Source of the DNA: Acidobacteriota bacterium
GTDB taxonomy: Bacteria; Acidobacteriota; Terriglobia; Terriglobales; Acidobacteriaceae
Direction: 5' to 3'
DNA length: 64,000 nucleotides
NCBI GenBank assembly: GCA_013289795.1
Contig: JABCZH010000003.1
Coordinates: forward strand, 310,001 to 374,000
The stretch's first letter is position 1. Each line of letters opens with the position of its first letter. The notes under the pieces were generated by a model. It did no database searches. It was not told where the DNA came from and worked only from the letters and a program-made list of their open reading frames with translations. Made by a program: the position numbers and the translations under genes. Below, piece by piece: positions 55,490 through 64,000 of this stretch.

Positions 55490-56644
55490 ATGTTTTCCCG
55501 CCGCACCGACTGGAAGCTTACGCCCAACCGCTTCACGCAGGCGCAACAGGAGTTGCACGCCGCCGGCAGGGAAGTCCTCGATCTGGCAATTTCCAATCCC
55601 ACTCGCGCCGGGCTTCATTACGACAACGCGGCCATTCTCCACTCACTCGCCAATCCCGCTTCGCTCGACTACGATCCCCAACCCAAAGGTCTGCTCAGCG
55701 CCCGCCAAGCCGTAGCCGATTACTACAACCAACAAATCGATCCCGAATCCGTGCTGCTCACCACCAGCACCAGCGAAGGCTACTCATTCGTCTTCCGCCT
55801 GCTCGCGAATCCAGAAGACGAGATCCTGGTCCCGAAACCCAGCTACCCGCTATTCGAATTTCTAGCCGACTTGCAGGATGTGAAACTCGTCCCCTACCCA
55901 CTACTCTACGATCACGGCTGGCAGATCGACTTCCCGTCTCTTGAAAAGGCCGTCAGCCCTCGCACTCGAGCGATCGTCCTTGTGCATCCGAACAATCCCA
56001 CCGGGTCCTATGTGAGTAACGCCGAGCGCGCGACCCTCAACCATTTTTGCGGTCAGCATAACCTGGCCATCATCGTCGACGAAGTCTTTCTCGACTACGC
56101 CCACGACGGCGCTCCACGCCCGTCCTTTGCGACCAACAGAGACGTCCTGACTTTTACCCTCAGCGGCACCTCGAAAATCTCCGCCCTGCCACAAATGAAA
56201 CTGGCCTGGATCGCTGTCAGCGGCCCCGCCGACCAACTGCAAGCAGCCCTGTCGCGCCTCGAAGTCATTGCCGATACTTATCTCTCGCTGAATGCTCCTG
56301 TCCAGTTGGCGGCGCCAGCGCTCCTGAACCAACGAAAGCAAATCCAGCCCCAACTGCTCGCTCGCGTCCGCAGCAATCTAGCCGAACTCGATCGCCAACT
56401 CGCTCAGCAAAAAGCCTGTCAGCGGCTCGCCGTCGAAGGCGGGTGGTACGCCATTCTCCGCGTCCCCGCCACCCGATCCGACGAAGACCTCGCCATCGAT
56501 CTGCTGCGCAAAGCCGGAGTCCTCGTCCATCCCGGCCACTTCTACGACTTCCCCCGCGACGGATACCTGGTCTTGAGCCTCATCACTCCGCCCTCCCAAC
56601 TCCGTGAGGGCATGGAGCGAGTATTGGACGTGCTTGCCGTGTAG
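55490..56644 (+). CDS. PLP-dependent aminotransferase, class I
   Basis: 384 residues. 'LDLAISNPTRAG' at the N-terminus, 'LTTSTSEGYSFVFRLLANP', 'PNNPTGSYV', the PLP lysine in 'LSGTSKISALPQMKLAWIAV' and a C-terminal 'FPRDGYLVLSLITPP' with the carboxylate-binding region. It differs clearly from the aminotransferase at 52697 and lies on the other strand. It resembles the AlaT/aromatic-type aminotransferases; the substrate is open. TATGAT (55476-55481) is 8 nt before the ATG with no SD, a likely leaderless start. Confidence 0.87.
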   Translation: MFSRRTDWKLTPNRFTQAQQELHAAGREVLDLAISNPTRAGLHYDNAAILHSLANPASLDYDPQPKGLLSARQAVADYYNQQIDPESVLLTTSTSEGYSFVFRLLANPEDEILVPKPSYPLFEFLADLQDVKLVPYPLLYDHGWQIDFPSLEKAVSPRTRAIVLVHPNNPTGSYVSNAERATLNHFCGQHNLAIIVDEVFLDYAHDGAPRPSFATNRDVLTFTLSGTSKISALPQMKLAWIAVSGPADQLQAALSRLEVIADTYLSLNAPVQLAAPALLNQRKQIQPQLLARVRSNLAELDRQLAQQKACQRLAVEGGWYAILRVPATRSDEDLAIDLLRKAGVLVHPGHFYDFPRDGYLVLSLITPPSQLREGMERVLDVLAV

Positions 56645-56714
56645 GGGAGAAGTTGTGGCTTCACTTCTGCCCTCTGACTTCTCACCTCTCACCAGATGTC
56701 ATATACTTCCCCCC

Positions 56715-57500
56715 ATGCGCACTATCGACAAACACCAGCCCGGCTCTTTCTGTTGGATCGAACTGGCCACCACCGACCAACCCGCCGCCAAGAAGTTTTA
56801 CAGTGGGCTCTTCGGTTGGGAGATCAACGACATGCCCATGGGGCCGACCGAGGTCTATACCATCTTCCGCCTCAATGGCCGCGACGCGGCTGCCGGATGC
56901 ACTTTGCGCCCCGAGCAAAAAGGTGTTCCGCCCCACTGGATGCTTTACATCGCCGTGGATAACGCCGATGCAGCTGCCGCCCGCGCTGCGAAAGCCGGCG
57001 GCAACGTCTGCGCTCCTGCATTTGACGTGATGGATGCCGGCCGCATGGCCGTGCTCACCGATCCTACCGGCGCAACGTTCTGTGTCTGGCAGTCCGGCAA
57101 GAACACCGGTATCGGCATCGCCGGAGTTGACGGCACGTTATGCTGGGCCGACCTGAGCACGCCCGATCCCGACCGCGCGCGCAAGTTCTACGCCGACATG
57201 TTCGGATGGAAGATCACCGATGACACTGACGACGATCCGCCGTCAGGTTATGTTCACATTCAGAATGGTGAGGAGTTTATCGGAGGGATTTCCCCGGTCA
57301 AGATGCGCCAGCCCGGGACGCCTGCGCACTGGCTGCCATACTTCTTCACTTCAAATTGCGACGCCACCGCAGCCAAGGCGAAGCAGCTGGGAGCGAAGTT
57401 CTACATGGAACCGATGACGTTGGAGAACGTCGGCCGCTTCGGGGTGTTGGCCGATCCCCAGGGCGCCACCTTCGCTATTTTCCAGTCCGCGCGAAAGTAG
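56715..57500 (+). CDS. Two-domain VOC protein (glyoxalase/bleomycin-resistance fold)
   Basis: 261 residues with two tandem VOC domains at about 8-125 and 135-258. Each has the strand pattern 'FCWIELATTDQPAAKKFYSGLFGWEI' and 'LCWADLSTPDPDRARKFYADMFGWKI', then 'VLTDPTGATFCVWQ' and 'VLADPQGATFAIFQ'. Such proteins use a divalent metal for lyase, dioxygenase or binding roles; the ligand is not clear. ATG 56715 lies 7 nt after TATACT (56702-56707), again without an SD. The frame upstream to 56604 overlaps the preceding gene and is not used. Confidence 0.88.
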   Translation: MRTIDKHQPGSFCWIELATTDQPAAKKFYSGLFGWEINDMPMGPTEVYTIFRLNGRDAAAGCTLRPEQKGVPPHWMLYIAVDNADAAAARAAKAGGNVCAPAFDVMDAGRMAVLTDPTGATFCVWQSGKNTGIGIAGVDGTLCWADLSTPDPDRARKFYADMFGWKITDDTDDDPPSGYVHIQNGEEFIGGISPVKMRQPGTPAHWLPYFFTSNCDATAAKAKQLGAKFYMEPMTLENVGRFGVLADPQGATFAIFQSARK

Positions 57501-57512
57501 CGACCACTGGAG

Positions 57513-57800
57513 CTAGACTGCCCGGCGGCTGGGTACCGTGTATTCGGCAAGTTCGTCGGAACGCGCAACGTTCTTCTTGGCGAACTCCAGCGTAATCTGC
57601 TGCCGCACTGCGCTGGAAATATCCATCATCCGCTGGTCCGTGCTCTCCAACTCACGTTTCAAGTCCGCGCTGGCCTTCAAAGCCTGATCGCGAGCGTCGC
57701 TGATCTCCTGCAGCTTGGCTGCAAGTTCGCCCACCAGATCGTTAAACTTCCGGACCGCTTCTACATAACTGTTGATATCAAGAGTCAAAGCTTCCCCCAT
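57513..57800 (-). CDS. Small coiled-coil protein
   Basis: 95 residues, almost entirely helical with heptad-like spacing ('VRKFNDLVGELAAKLQEISD', 'LKASADLKRELESTDQRMM'). No domain recognised. The start is uncertain: ATG 57800 sits directly behind a TATAAA box (57801-57806), so TTG 57788 after GGGGGAA may be the real start. Convergent with the VOC gene, 12 bp apart. It may be a helper or structural protein. Confidence 0.6.
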   Translation of the reverse strand: MGEALTLDINSYVEAVRKFNDLVGELAAKLQEISDARDQALKASADLKRELESTDQRMMDISSAVRQQITLEFAKKNVARSDELAEYTVPSRRAV

Positions 57801-57934
57801 TTATACCGCGCATCAAAATACCATACGCCGCCCCACCTATCAAGCCACCGTCCGCATAGCCCGAGCAGAGACGAATGTCTCCCTATCCTCAGTCTCCAAG
57901 GGCTCAGCTTTTCTTTGCGATCTCCGCCGCCCCT

Positions 57935-58032
57935 CTCAGCGGCCTCTGTGATTAAAGGCTCTTTTCTACGATACGTGTAAATCCGTGGCCAAGCTTTTCT
58001 CTGTGCGCCTCTGTGTCCTCTGTGGTTAGGTT
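57935..58032. repeat. Block of periodic repeats ahead of the enoyl-CoA hydratase-like gene
   Basis: 'cagcggcctctgtgattaaagg', 'tacgtgtaaatccgtggccaag' and 'gtgcgcctctgtgtcctctg' in a row: both repeat types within 100 bp, ending at 'tggttagg'. The -10-like TATACT of the next gene lies about 30 nt downstream. Confidence 0.7.
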
Positions 58033-58074
58033 CTTTCCTGCCCACCCCCAGGCGCCCGCGTATACTCGATCTAC

Positions 58075-58827
58075 ATGATTCACACCATTAACCATGGCCC
58101 GATCCGCGAACTCCGGCTGAACCGCCCGCCCGTCAACGCCCTCACCGGAGACCTGATCGTCGCTCTCCGCCAGGCGGCAGAATCCGCCCCGAAAGACGGT
58201 GTCCGCGCCCTGGTGCTCTCCGGCACGCCCGGCAGGTTCTGCGCCGGCCTCGACGTCCCGCTACTCATGGGCCTGGATCGCAAAGCCATCACCACTTTGT
58301 GGCGCGAACTCTATGCGCTGATGAAGGTACTCGCCTGTTCGCCCATCCCCATCGTCGCCGCCATCATCGGACACGCCCCCGCCGGCGGCACGGTCCTTCC
58401 ACTATTTTGCGATTGGCGAATCATGGCCGATGGCGAATTCAAGATCGGACTCAGCGAGGTGCAAGTCGGCATTCCTCTGCCCGCTGTGATTCTCGCCGCG
58501 CTTCGCCGCCAGGTCGGCCCGCGCCAGGCCGAACGTCTCTCCACTGCGGGCCTGCTGATGTCGCCCGCCCAGGCCCTCGAAATCGGATTGGTGGACGAGT
58601 TAGTTCCCACCGAACATGTGGTCGAGCGCTCTATCGAATGGTGTAAGACACTGCTCGCGCTGCCCGCCGAAGCCATGACTGCCACTCGGCACGAAGCCCG
58701 CGCCGACCTGATCGCCATCTTCCGCCGCGACCTCGACGGCGAGCTAAAGAAAGTTGCCGCCAGTTGGTGGCACCCCGAGACCCAAGCCACCCTGCGTGCG
58801 GTGGTTGAGCGGTTAAAAAAGAGATGA
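58075..58827 (+). CDS. Enoyl-CoA hydratase/isomerase family protein
   Basis: 250 residues, crotonase fold. 'LNRPPVNALTGDLIVALRQA', oxyanion-hole 'LSGTPGRFCAGLDVPLL' and 'IGHAPAGGTVLPLFCDWRIM'. The first hydratase Glu position (Gly-x-E in typical enzymes) is replaced by uncharged residues, while the second is kept in 'KIGLSEVQVGIPLP'. That combination is typical of isomerase-like (ECI) members, so hydration may be weak or absent. TATACT (58061-58066) is 8 nt before the ATG. No beta-oxidation neighbours are in view. Confidence 0.85.
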   Translation: MIHTINHGPIRELRLNRPPVNALTGDLIVALRQAAESAPKDGVRALVLSGTPGRFCAGLDVPLLMGLDRKAITTLWRELYALMKVLACSPIPIVAAIIGHAPAGGTVLPLFCDWRIMADGEFKIGLSEVQVGIPLPAVILAALRRQVGPRQAERLSTAGLLMSPAQALEIGLVDELVPTEHVVERSIEWCKTLLALPAEAMTATRHEARADLIAIFRRDLDGELKKVAASWWHPETQATLRAVVERLKKR

Positions 58828-58874
58828 GTCCATTGCCGATCTGATGACCACAGCGTTGGGGCGAGAAGAACCAC

Positions 58875-61800
58875 CTAATCCGCGTGGCTCGCAGCCGGTG
58901 TAGCCGGCCTTGACAGGCCGAATACTCGGCGTAACCACAGCCGGAACCTGTCCATGTAGAGATACACCACCGGAGTAGTAAACAGCGTCAGCGCCTGGCT
59001 GACGATCAATCCGCCGACAATCGTGATACCGAGCGGCCGTCGCAACTCCGATCCAATGCCCGTCCCTAGCGCCAGCGGCAACCCACCCAGCAGCGCCGCC
59101 ATCGTCGTCATCATGATGGGACGAAAACGCAACAGGCAGGCCTCGTGAATCGCGTCCAGCGGCGACTTGCCTTCGTTCCGCTCCGCCAACAGCGCGAAGT
59201 CGATCATCATGATGGCGTTTTTCTTCACGATGCCAATCAGAAGGATGATGCCGATCAGGCCAATGACATCCAGCTGGTTATGAGTTAGTTTCAGCGCCAG
59301 CAGCGCCCCCACACCGGCCGAGGGAATGGTGGAAAGAATGGTGATGGGATGAATTAAGCTTTCGTACAGAATTCCCAGAACAATGTAGACAGTAAACAGC
59401 GCAGTAAAAACCAGGATCGGTTCACTCGACAGCGAATCCTTGAATGCTGCCGCCGTTCCCTGGAAATTGCCTTGGATGGTTGCCGGAAAATCAATTGCGC
59501 GCTGCGCATTCTCAATCGCGGTGGTCGCCTGACCCAACGAGACACCCGGCGCAAGATTGAAGGAAATCGTCACCGCCGGCCACTGTCCCTGGTGATTGAC
59601 AGCGAGTGAAGTGTTGGCCGGGCCGTAATGGGTGAAAGCGGAAAGTGGAACCGTCGCGCCGGTGGATGAATGCACGTAGGTGTTTGCGAGCGTGTCTGGA
59701 CTCTGCTGAAACTGCGGCGCCACTTCCATCACCACGTGGTATTGGTTCAGTGGCTGATAAATGGTCGAGACCTGGCGCTGGCCAAACGCGTCATACAGGA
59801 TCGTATCGATGTCCGCCGTCGACACTCCCAGACGCGACGCGGTATCCCGGTCGATGATCAGGTTCGCCGCCAAGCCCTTGTCCTGCTGGTCGGTGTTCAC
59901 CTGCATGAGAATCGGGATGGCGCGCATTTTCTGCAGCAATTGCGGCGCCCATACGTTCAACTCATTCAAGTCCTCGCCTTGCAGAGTGTACTGATATTGC
60001 GCCTGGCTCAGACGGCCGCCGATGTTGAGGTCCTGCTGCGCCTGCATGTAAAGCGTCGCTCCCGGCACCTCAGCAAACTTCTTGCTCAACTCGTTGATCA
60101 CCTGGTCGGCTGTCAGCTTCCGGTCCTTCTTCAAGGTGATAAACATGCGTCCCTGGTTCATCGCCGTGGTGCCGCCGCAGAATCCGATCATGTGCACTAC
60201 GTTCGGGTCCGCCATCGCAATCTGCACATAGCGCCGCATCTTCTGGCTCATGGCATCGAAGGAAATATCCTGCGCGGCTTGTATCGATCCTTGAATTCGT
60301 CCGGTATCCTGCTGGGGAAAAAACCCTTTGGGTACATCCTGATACAGAAATACACTCAGGCAAGCGGTTGCTATGGTGATCAGCAATACCGTGAACTGGT
60401 GGCGCAAAACCCAGCCCAGGCCGATCCCGTACACTTTCAGGATTCCATCGAATACCTTCTGGCTCGCCTGGTAAGCATGCCCATGTTTCTCTTCGTGCAG
60501 CGACTTGAGTAACTGGGCGCACATGGCCGGTGTTGTAGTAAGTGACACTATCAACGACACCGCGATCGCCGCGCTCAATGTGACCGCAAATTCACGGAAC
60601 AGCCGTCCGACAATCCCTCCCATCATCAAGATTGGAATGAACACAGCTACCAGCGAAGTGCTCATCGAGAGCACCGTGAATCCAATTTCACGCGCCCCGC
60701 GGTACGCCGCCTGCACCGGTTTCATCCCCTGTTCCAGATAGCGGGTAATGTTTTCCAGCACCACAATGGCATCGTCCACCACAAAGCCGGTCGAAATGGC
60801 CAGCGCCATAAGTGACAAATTGTTCAGGCTATAGTGCAGGAGATACATCACCCCAAACGTGCCAATCAGCGACAACGGCACCGCGATGCTGGGAATAATG
60901 GTCGCCCGCACCGTACGCAAAAATACGAAGACCACGCCAATCACCAGCACCACCGAGATCACCAGCGTGATCTCGATATCGCGCAACGACGCGCGCACCG
61001 TGGTGGTACGGTCGGAGACGATGGTCAACTTGATGGCAGGCGAGATCGTTGCCTCCAGCTGCGGCAACAGGTTGAGTACGTTGTCCACCGTCTGAATAAT
61101 GTTGGCGCCGGGCTGGCGAAAGATAATGAGTAGAACCGCAGGCTTGCCATCGGAGAGCCCATAAATGTGCGCGTCTTCCACCGAGTCCCATACCGTACCA
61201 ACATCTCCCAGACGCACGGCCGCTCCACTTTGTTGGTTGTAAGCCACCACTAGCGGTCGATACTGGTCGGCGTGCATCATCTGGTCGTTGTCAGAGATCG
61301 GCCAGGAATGCACGCCATTGCCGACTTCGCCCTTGGGCCGGTTCGCATTGGCCGCCCCCAGCGCCACCCGCACCGCATCCAGACCGATGCCAAACTTGTT
61401 GAGCAGATTCGGATCCAGCTCCGCCCGCACTGCCGGATTCGCTCCGCCCGCCACATACACCTGGCCTACGCCACCCACCTGTGCCAGCTTTTGCGAGAGG
61501 ATCGAATTGGCCTGATCGTATATGTCCGGCAGCCGCACGCTGTCGGAGGTCATGGAAGCAATCAGAATCGGCGCATCCGCCGGATTCACTTTCCGGTACG
61601 AGGGATTGCCGGGAAGATTCGAAGGCAGCTGGCTCCGCGCCGCATTGATGGCGGCCTGCACATCACGCGCGGCCGCGTCAATGTTGCGAGTGAGATCGAA
61701 TTGCAGGACGATGCCGGTCGCCCCCAGCTGGCTGACCGAAGTCATCTGGTTGATGCCGGCGATGCGTCCGAATTGCCGCTCCAGCGGAGTTGCCACTGCC

Positions 61801-61982
61801 GACGCCATGGTCTCCGGGCTGGCTCCCGGCAAGCCGGCCGACACCTGGATCACCGGAAATTCAACCTGAGGAAGCGGCGCAACTGGAAGAAAACTGAACG
61901 CCAGCGCTCCTGACATTAACAGTGCCAGCGTCAGCAGCGATGTTCCGATGGGCCGCTTTATAAAGGGAGCAGAAACATTCAT
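58875..61982 (-). CDS. RND efflux permease (MdtC-like)
   Basis: 1035 residues, a complete RND (HAE1-type) transporter with 12 TM helices and two large periplasmic loops. TM4 contains the proton-relay pair in '[16 protein letters not shown]'. TM10 has the conserved Lys in '[16 protein letters not shown]'. Porter-domain phrases such as 'GANPAVRAELDPN' and 'FRQPGANIIQTVDNVL' fit multidrug pumps. It starts 3 nt after the stop of the neighbouring RND gene, so they are coupled. Two adjacent unlike RND proteins match the MdtB-MdtC arrangement. No membrane-fusion protein is within the window on this side. Confidence 0.93.
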   Translation of the reverse strand: MNVSAPFIKRPIGTSLLTLALLMSGALAFSFLPVAPLPQVEFPVIQVSAGLPGASPETMASAVATPLERQFGRIAGINQMTSVSQLGATGIVLQFDLTRNIDAAARDVQAAINAARSQLPSNLPGNPSYRKVNPADAPILIASMTSDSVRLPDIYDQANSILSQKLAQVGGVGQVYVAGGANPAVRAELDPNLLNKFGIGLDAVRVALGAANANRPKGEVGNGVHSWPISDNDQMMHADQYRPLVVAYNQQSGAAVRLGDVGTVWDSVEDAHIYGLSDGKPAVLLIIFRQPGANIIQTVDNVLNLLPQLEATISPAIKLTIVSDRTTTVRASLRDIEITLVISVVLVIGVVFVFLRTVRATIIPSIAVPLSLIGTFGVMYLLHYSLNNLSLMALAISTGFVVDDAIVVLENITRYLEQGMKPVQAAYRGAREIGFTVLSMSTSLVAVFIPILMMGGIVGRLFREFAVTLSAAIAVSLIVSLTTTPAMCAQLLKSLHEEKHGHAYQASQKVFDGILKVYGIGLGWVLRHQFTVLLITIATACLSVFLYQDVPKGFFPQQDTGRIQGSIQAAQDISFDAMSQKMRRYVQIAMADPNVVHMIGFCGGTTAMNQGRMFITLKKDRKLTADQVINELSKKFAEVPGATLYMQAQQDLNIGGRLSQAQYQYTLQGEDLNELNVWAPQLLQKMRAIPILMQVNTDQQDKGLAANLIIDRDTASRLGVSTADIDTILYDAFGQRQVSTIYQPLNQYHVVMEVAPQFQQSPDTLANTYVHSSTGATVPLSAFTHYGPANTSLAVNHQGQWPAVTISFNLAPGVSLGQATTAIENAQRAIDFPATIQGNFQGTAAAFKDSLSSEPILVFTALFTVYIVLGILYESLIHPITILSTIPSAGVGALLALKLTHNQLDVIGLIGIILLIGIVKKNAIMMIDFALLAERNEGKSPLDAIHEACLLRFRPIMMTTMAALLGGLPLALGTGIGSELRRPLGITIVGGLIVSQALTLFTTPVVYLYMDRFRLWLRRVFGLSRPATPAASHAD

Positions 61983-61985
61983 CGT

Positions 61986-64000
61986 CTAGTCTCCCGTCGC
62001 CGGCTCCTCAATCGCATTGCCAATCCCCAGGCGCTCGAACCTCCGCGCCAGCCGGTCAAACCACAAATAAACCACCGGCGTCGTATACAAGGTAAGAGCC
62101 TGGCTGACCAGCAGACCACCCACAATCGTGATGCCCAGCGGGTGCCGCAATTCCGATCCCGTGCCTCGGCCCAGCGCCAGCGGCAACCCGCCCAGCAGCG
62201 CCGCCATAGTCGTCATCATGATCGGGCGGAAACGCAGCAGACAAGCCTGGAATATGGCCTCCTCCGGTGGCTTGTGTTCCACGCGCTCCGCCTCCAGCGC
62301 GAAGTCAATCATCATGATCGCGTTCTTTTTCACGATGCCAATCAGCAAAATAATCCCGATGATCGACACCACACCCAAATCATTCCCCGTGACCAGCAAG
62401 GCCAGAATCGCTCCCACGCCGGCAGAGGGCAGAGTCGAGAGAATCGTGATGGGGTGAATGTAGCTCTCATACAAAACTCCCAACACGATGTACACCGTCA
62501 CAATCGCCGCCACTATCAGCCACGGTTCCGTGGACAGCGAGTTTTGAAACGCCGCTGCGGTGCCCTGAAATGCGGTGTGAACGCTCGCTGGCATCCCGAT
62601 TTCCTGTTCCGCCTTATCAATCGCTTTAGTGGCGTCACCCAATGACTTTCCCGGAGCCAGGTTGAACGACAATGTCACCACTGGAAACTGCCCCTGATGA
62701 TTGACCGCCAACGATGCATTCGAGGTGTTGAGCTGGGTAAACGTGGAAAGCGGCACCTGCGGCCCGGAGGCCGACTTCACATATAAATCTTTGAACGACC
62801 CCGGATTCTGTTGAAATTGCGGAGCCACTTCCAAAACCACGTGGTACTGATTCAATTGCGTGAAGATGGTCGAAACCTGCCGCTGTCCGAACGCGTCGTA
62901 AAGCGTGTTATCAATCTGCGCCGGCAGAATGCCCAACCGCGATGCGGTATCGCGGTCGATGGTCAAGTCCGCTTGCAGGCCGCCGTTTTGCTGGTCGCTC
63001 GCCACGTCCTGCAATTCGGGCAGAGTGCGCAGCTTGGCCACCAATGTAGCCGACAGCGTATTCAACTCCTTGGCGTCGGCGTCCTCAATGGTGTACTGAA
63101 ACTGCGTGCGGCTCACCCGGTCTTCAACCGTCAAGTCCTGCACCGGTTGCATGAACAGCTCAATGCCCTCGACTTCCGCCAGCTTCGGTTGCAGCCGCCG
63201 GATAATGTCTGTCGCCTTCGCGGTACGCTCCTCGCGCGGCTTCAGGTTGATCTGGATGCGACCGCTGTTGGGTGTAAGGTTCGTGCCATCCACACCAATG
63301 AACGATGACAGACTTTGAACATCCGGATCTTGCAAGATCACCCGCGCCAGCGCCTGCTGATGGTCCGCCAACGACTGGAACGACACACTCTGCGGCGCAT
63401 CTGAAATCCCCAGAATCACGCCCGTGTCCTGCACCGGGAAGAATCCCTTCGGCACGATCACATAAAGGAACAACGTCAGTACCAGCGTCCCCAGCGTGAC
63501 CAGCAACGTTATAGGCTGATGCCTGAGAACGACCTTCAGCGTCCGGCCGTAGAAGGCGATGACATTTTCGTAGAACTTCTCGGTCGATTTGTAGAACCAC
63601 GTCTGGTGGGCAGGGTCTTTCGCCTTGAGCAGCTTGGCGCACATCATCGGCGTCAAACTCAAAGACACTGCCGCCGACACCAGAATCGTCACCGCCAGCG
63701 TCACCGCGAACTCGCGGAACAGCCTGCCGACAATGTCTCCCATGAACAGCAGCGGGATCAACACCGCAATCAGCGAAACCGTCAGGGAAACGATCGTGAA
63801 CCCAATCTGTCCCGCGCCCTTCAGCGCCGCATCCAGGGGCGAATCGCCCTCTTCCAGATAGCGGTCGATATTCTCGATCATGACGATGGCGTCGTCCACC
63901 ACAAATCCGGTGGAAATAGTCAGCGCCATCAGCGTCAGATTGTTGAGGCTGTATCCCAACAGATACATGACGCCGAATGTTCCAACAATCGAAAGCGGCA
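61986..64000 (-). CDS. RND efflux permease (MdtB-like), 5' end cut by window edge
   Basis: The frame reads through the right window edge without a start, giving at least 671 residues of a ~1030-residue protein. Visible: '[14 protein letters not shown]' before TM4, TM4 '[20 protein letters not shown]' and '[21 protein letters not shown]'. It is clearly a paralogue of the next gene but not a copy. The N-terminal TM1 and first porter domain lie beyond 64000, together with any membrane-fusion gene. Drug substrates cannot be predicted. Confidence 0.93.
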   Translation of the reverse strand, partial: PLSIVGTFGVMYLLGYSLNNLTLMALTISTGFVVDDAIVMIENIDRYLEEGDSPLDAALKGAGQIGFTIVSLTVSLIAVLIPLLFMGDIVGRLFREFAVTLAVTILVSAAVSLSLTPMMCAKLLKAKDPAHQTWFYKSTEKFYENVIAFYGRTLKVVLRHQPITLLVTLGTLVLTLFLYVIVPKGFFPVQDTGVILGISDAPQSVSFQSLADHQQALARVILQDPDVQSLSSFIGVDGTNLTPNSGRIQINLKPREERTAKATDIIRRLQPKLAEVEGIELFMQPVQDLTVEDRVSRTQFQYTIEDADAKELNTLSATLVAKLRTLPELQDVASDQQNGGLQADLTIDRDTASRLGILPAQIDNTLYDAFGQRQVSTIFTQLNQYHVVLEVAPQFQQNPGSFKDLYVKSASGPQVPLSTFTQLNTSNASLAVNHQGQFPVVTLSFNLAPGKSLGDATKAIDKAEQEIGMPASVHTAFQGTAAAFQNSLSTEPWLIVAAIVTVYIVLGVLYESYIHPITILSTLPSAGVGAILALLVTGNDLGVVSIIGIILLIGIVKKNAIMMIDFALEAERVEHKPPEEAIFQACLLRFRPIMMTTMAALLGGLPLALGRGTGSELRHPLGITIVGGLLVSQALTLYTTPVVYLWFDRLARRFERLGIGNAIEEPATGD

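Overview
The window looks like chromosomal DNA from a soil-type Acidobacteriota (Terriglobia/Koribacter-like; inferred). The basis is the protein set: an acidobacterial VWFA-related secreted protein, two GloVer-repeat secreted proteins, a TIGR03118 beta-propeller, a Ser/Thr kinase fused to PD40 repeats, a second membrane-anchored Ser/Thr kinase, DUF2277, and a stand-alone PD-(D/E)XK nuclease. Spacers also carry many short dispersed repeats and hairpins. I see no rRNA, tRNA, CRISPR array, phage block or replication origin. Both ends cut genes: a membrane protein at the left edge and an RND pump gene at the right edge.

Layout. 1-4.6 kb: truncated membrane protein, RES/Xre toxin-antitoxin pair, conserved hypothetical, CCA-adding/poly(A) polymerase-type enzyme, NTF2-like secreted protein. 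4.7-13 kb: housekeeping run on the + strand (dnaE, accA, 2-oxoacid:ferredoxin oxidoreductase korAB, RibD_C reductase). 13-21 kb: membrane Ser/Thr kinase, a decayed transposase tail, small membrane protein, GloVer protein, VWFA protein, DUF2277, beta-propeller. 21-24 kb: an accessory patch with hairpin repeats, a nuclease gene behind a terminator-like leader, a tandemly duplicated ~396-bp repeat unit, a membrane-protein remnant, DinB and a DUF2442 pair. 24.2-26.6 kb: groES-groEL with promoter, CIRCE operator and terminator. 26.6-36.7 kb: mostly single genes (amidohydrolase, DUF4145, TIGR03118, EVE, FKBP, PilZ, acyl-CoA ligase, glutaredoxin, SDR, DUF4242). 36.7-42.4 kb: a frameshifted kinase-PD40 gene, a methyltransferase, a diguanylate cyclase and a 52-residue membrane protein. 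42.6-48.2 kb: two FtsX/MacB-type permeases, STAS protein, two lipoproteins (one a phosphoesterase). 48.3-58.9 kb: amidase, glycosyltransferase, 2-hydroxyacid dehydrogenase, two aminotransferases, second GloVer protein, VOC protein, enoyl-CoA hydratase-like protein. 58.9-64 kb: two tandem RND efflux permeases.

Genes that probably work together: the TA pair; korA-korB (ferredoxin-linked 2-oxoacid oxidation); groES-groEL under HrcA/CIRCE; the two adjacent ABC permeases; the two RND permeases (MdtBC-like heteromer); and perhaps the dehydrogenase/aminotransferase pair. Many other genes stand alone, separated by repeat-containing spacers.

The most distinctive material is non-coding. It includes several hairpin families, one with compensatory stem changes and one with a fixed loop and 3' flank but changing stem. 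It also includes periodic 10-12-nt repeats in many spacers, and -10-like hexamers only 6-10 nt ahead of start codons that suggest leaderless or near-leaderless mRNAs. Genes missing from ordinary ORF calls were recovered at the left edge and at two small membrane-protein loci, along with a pseudogenised transposase end.
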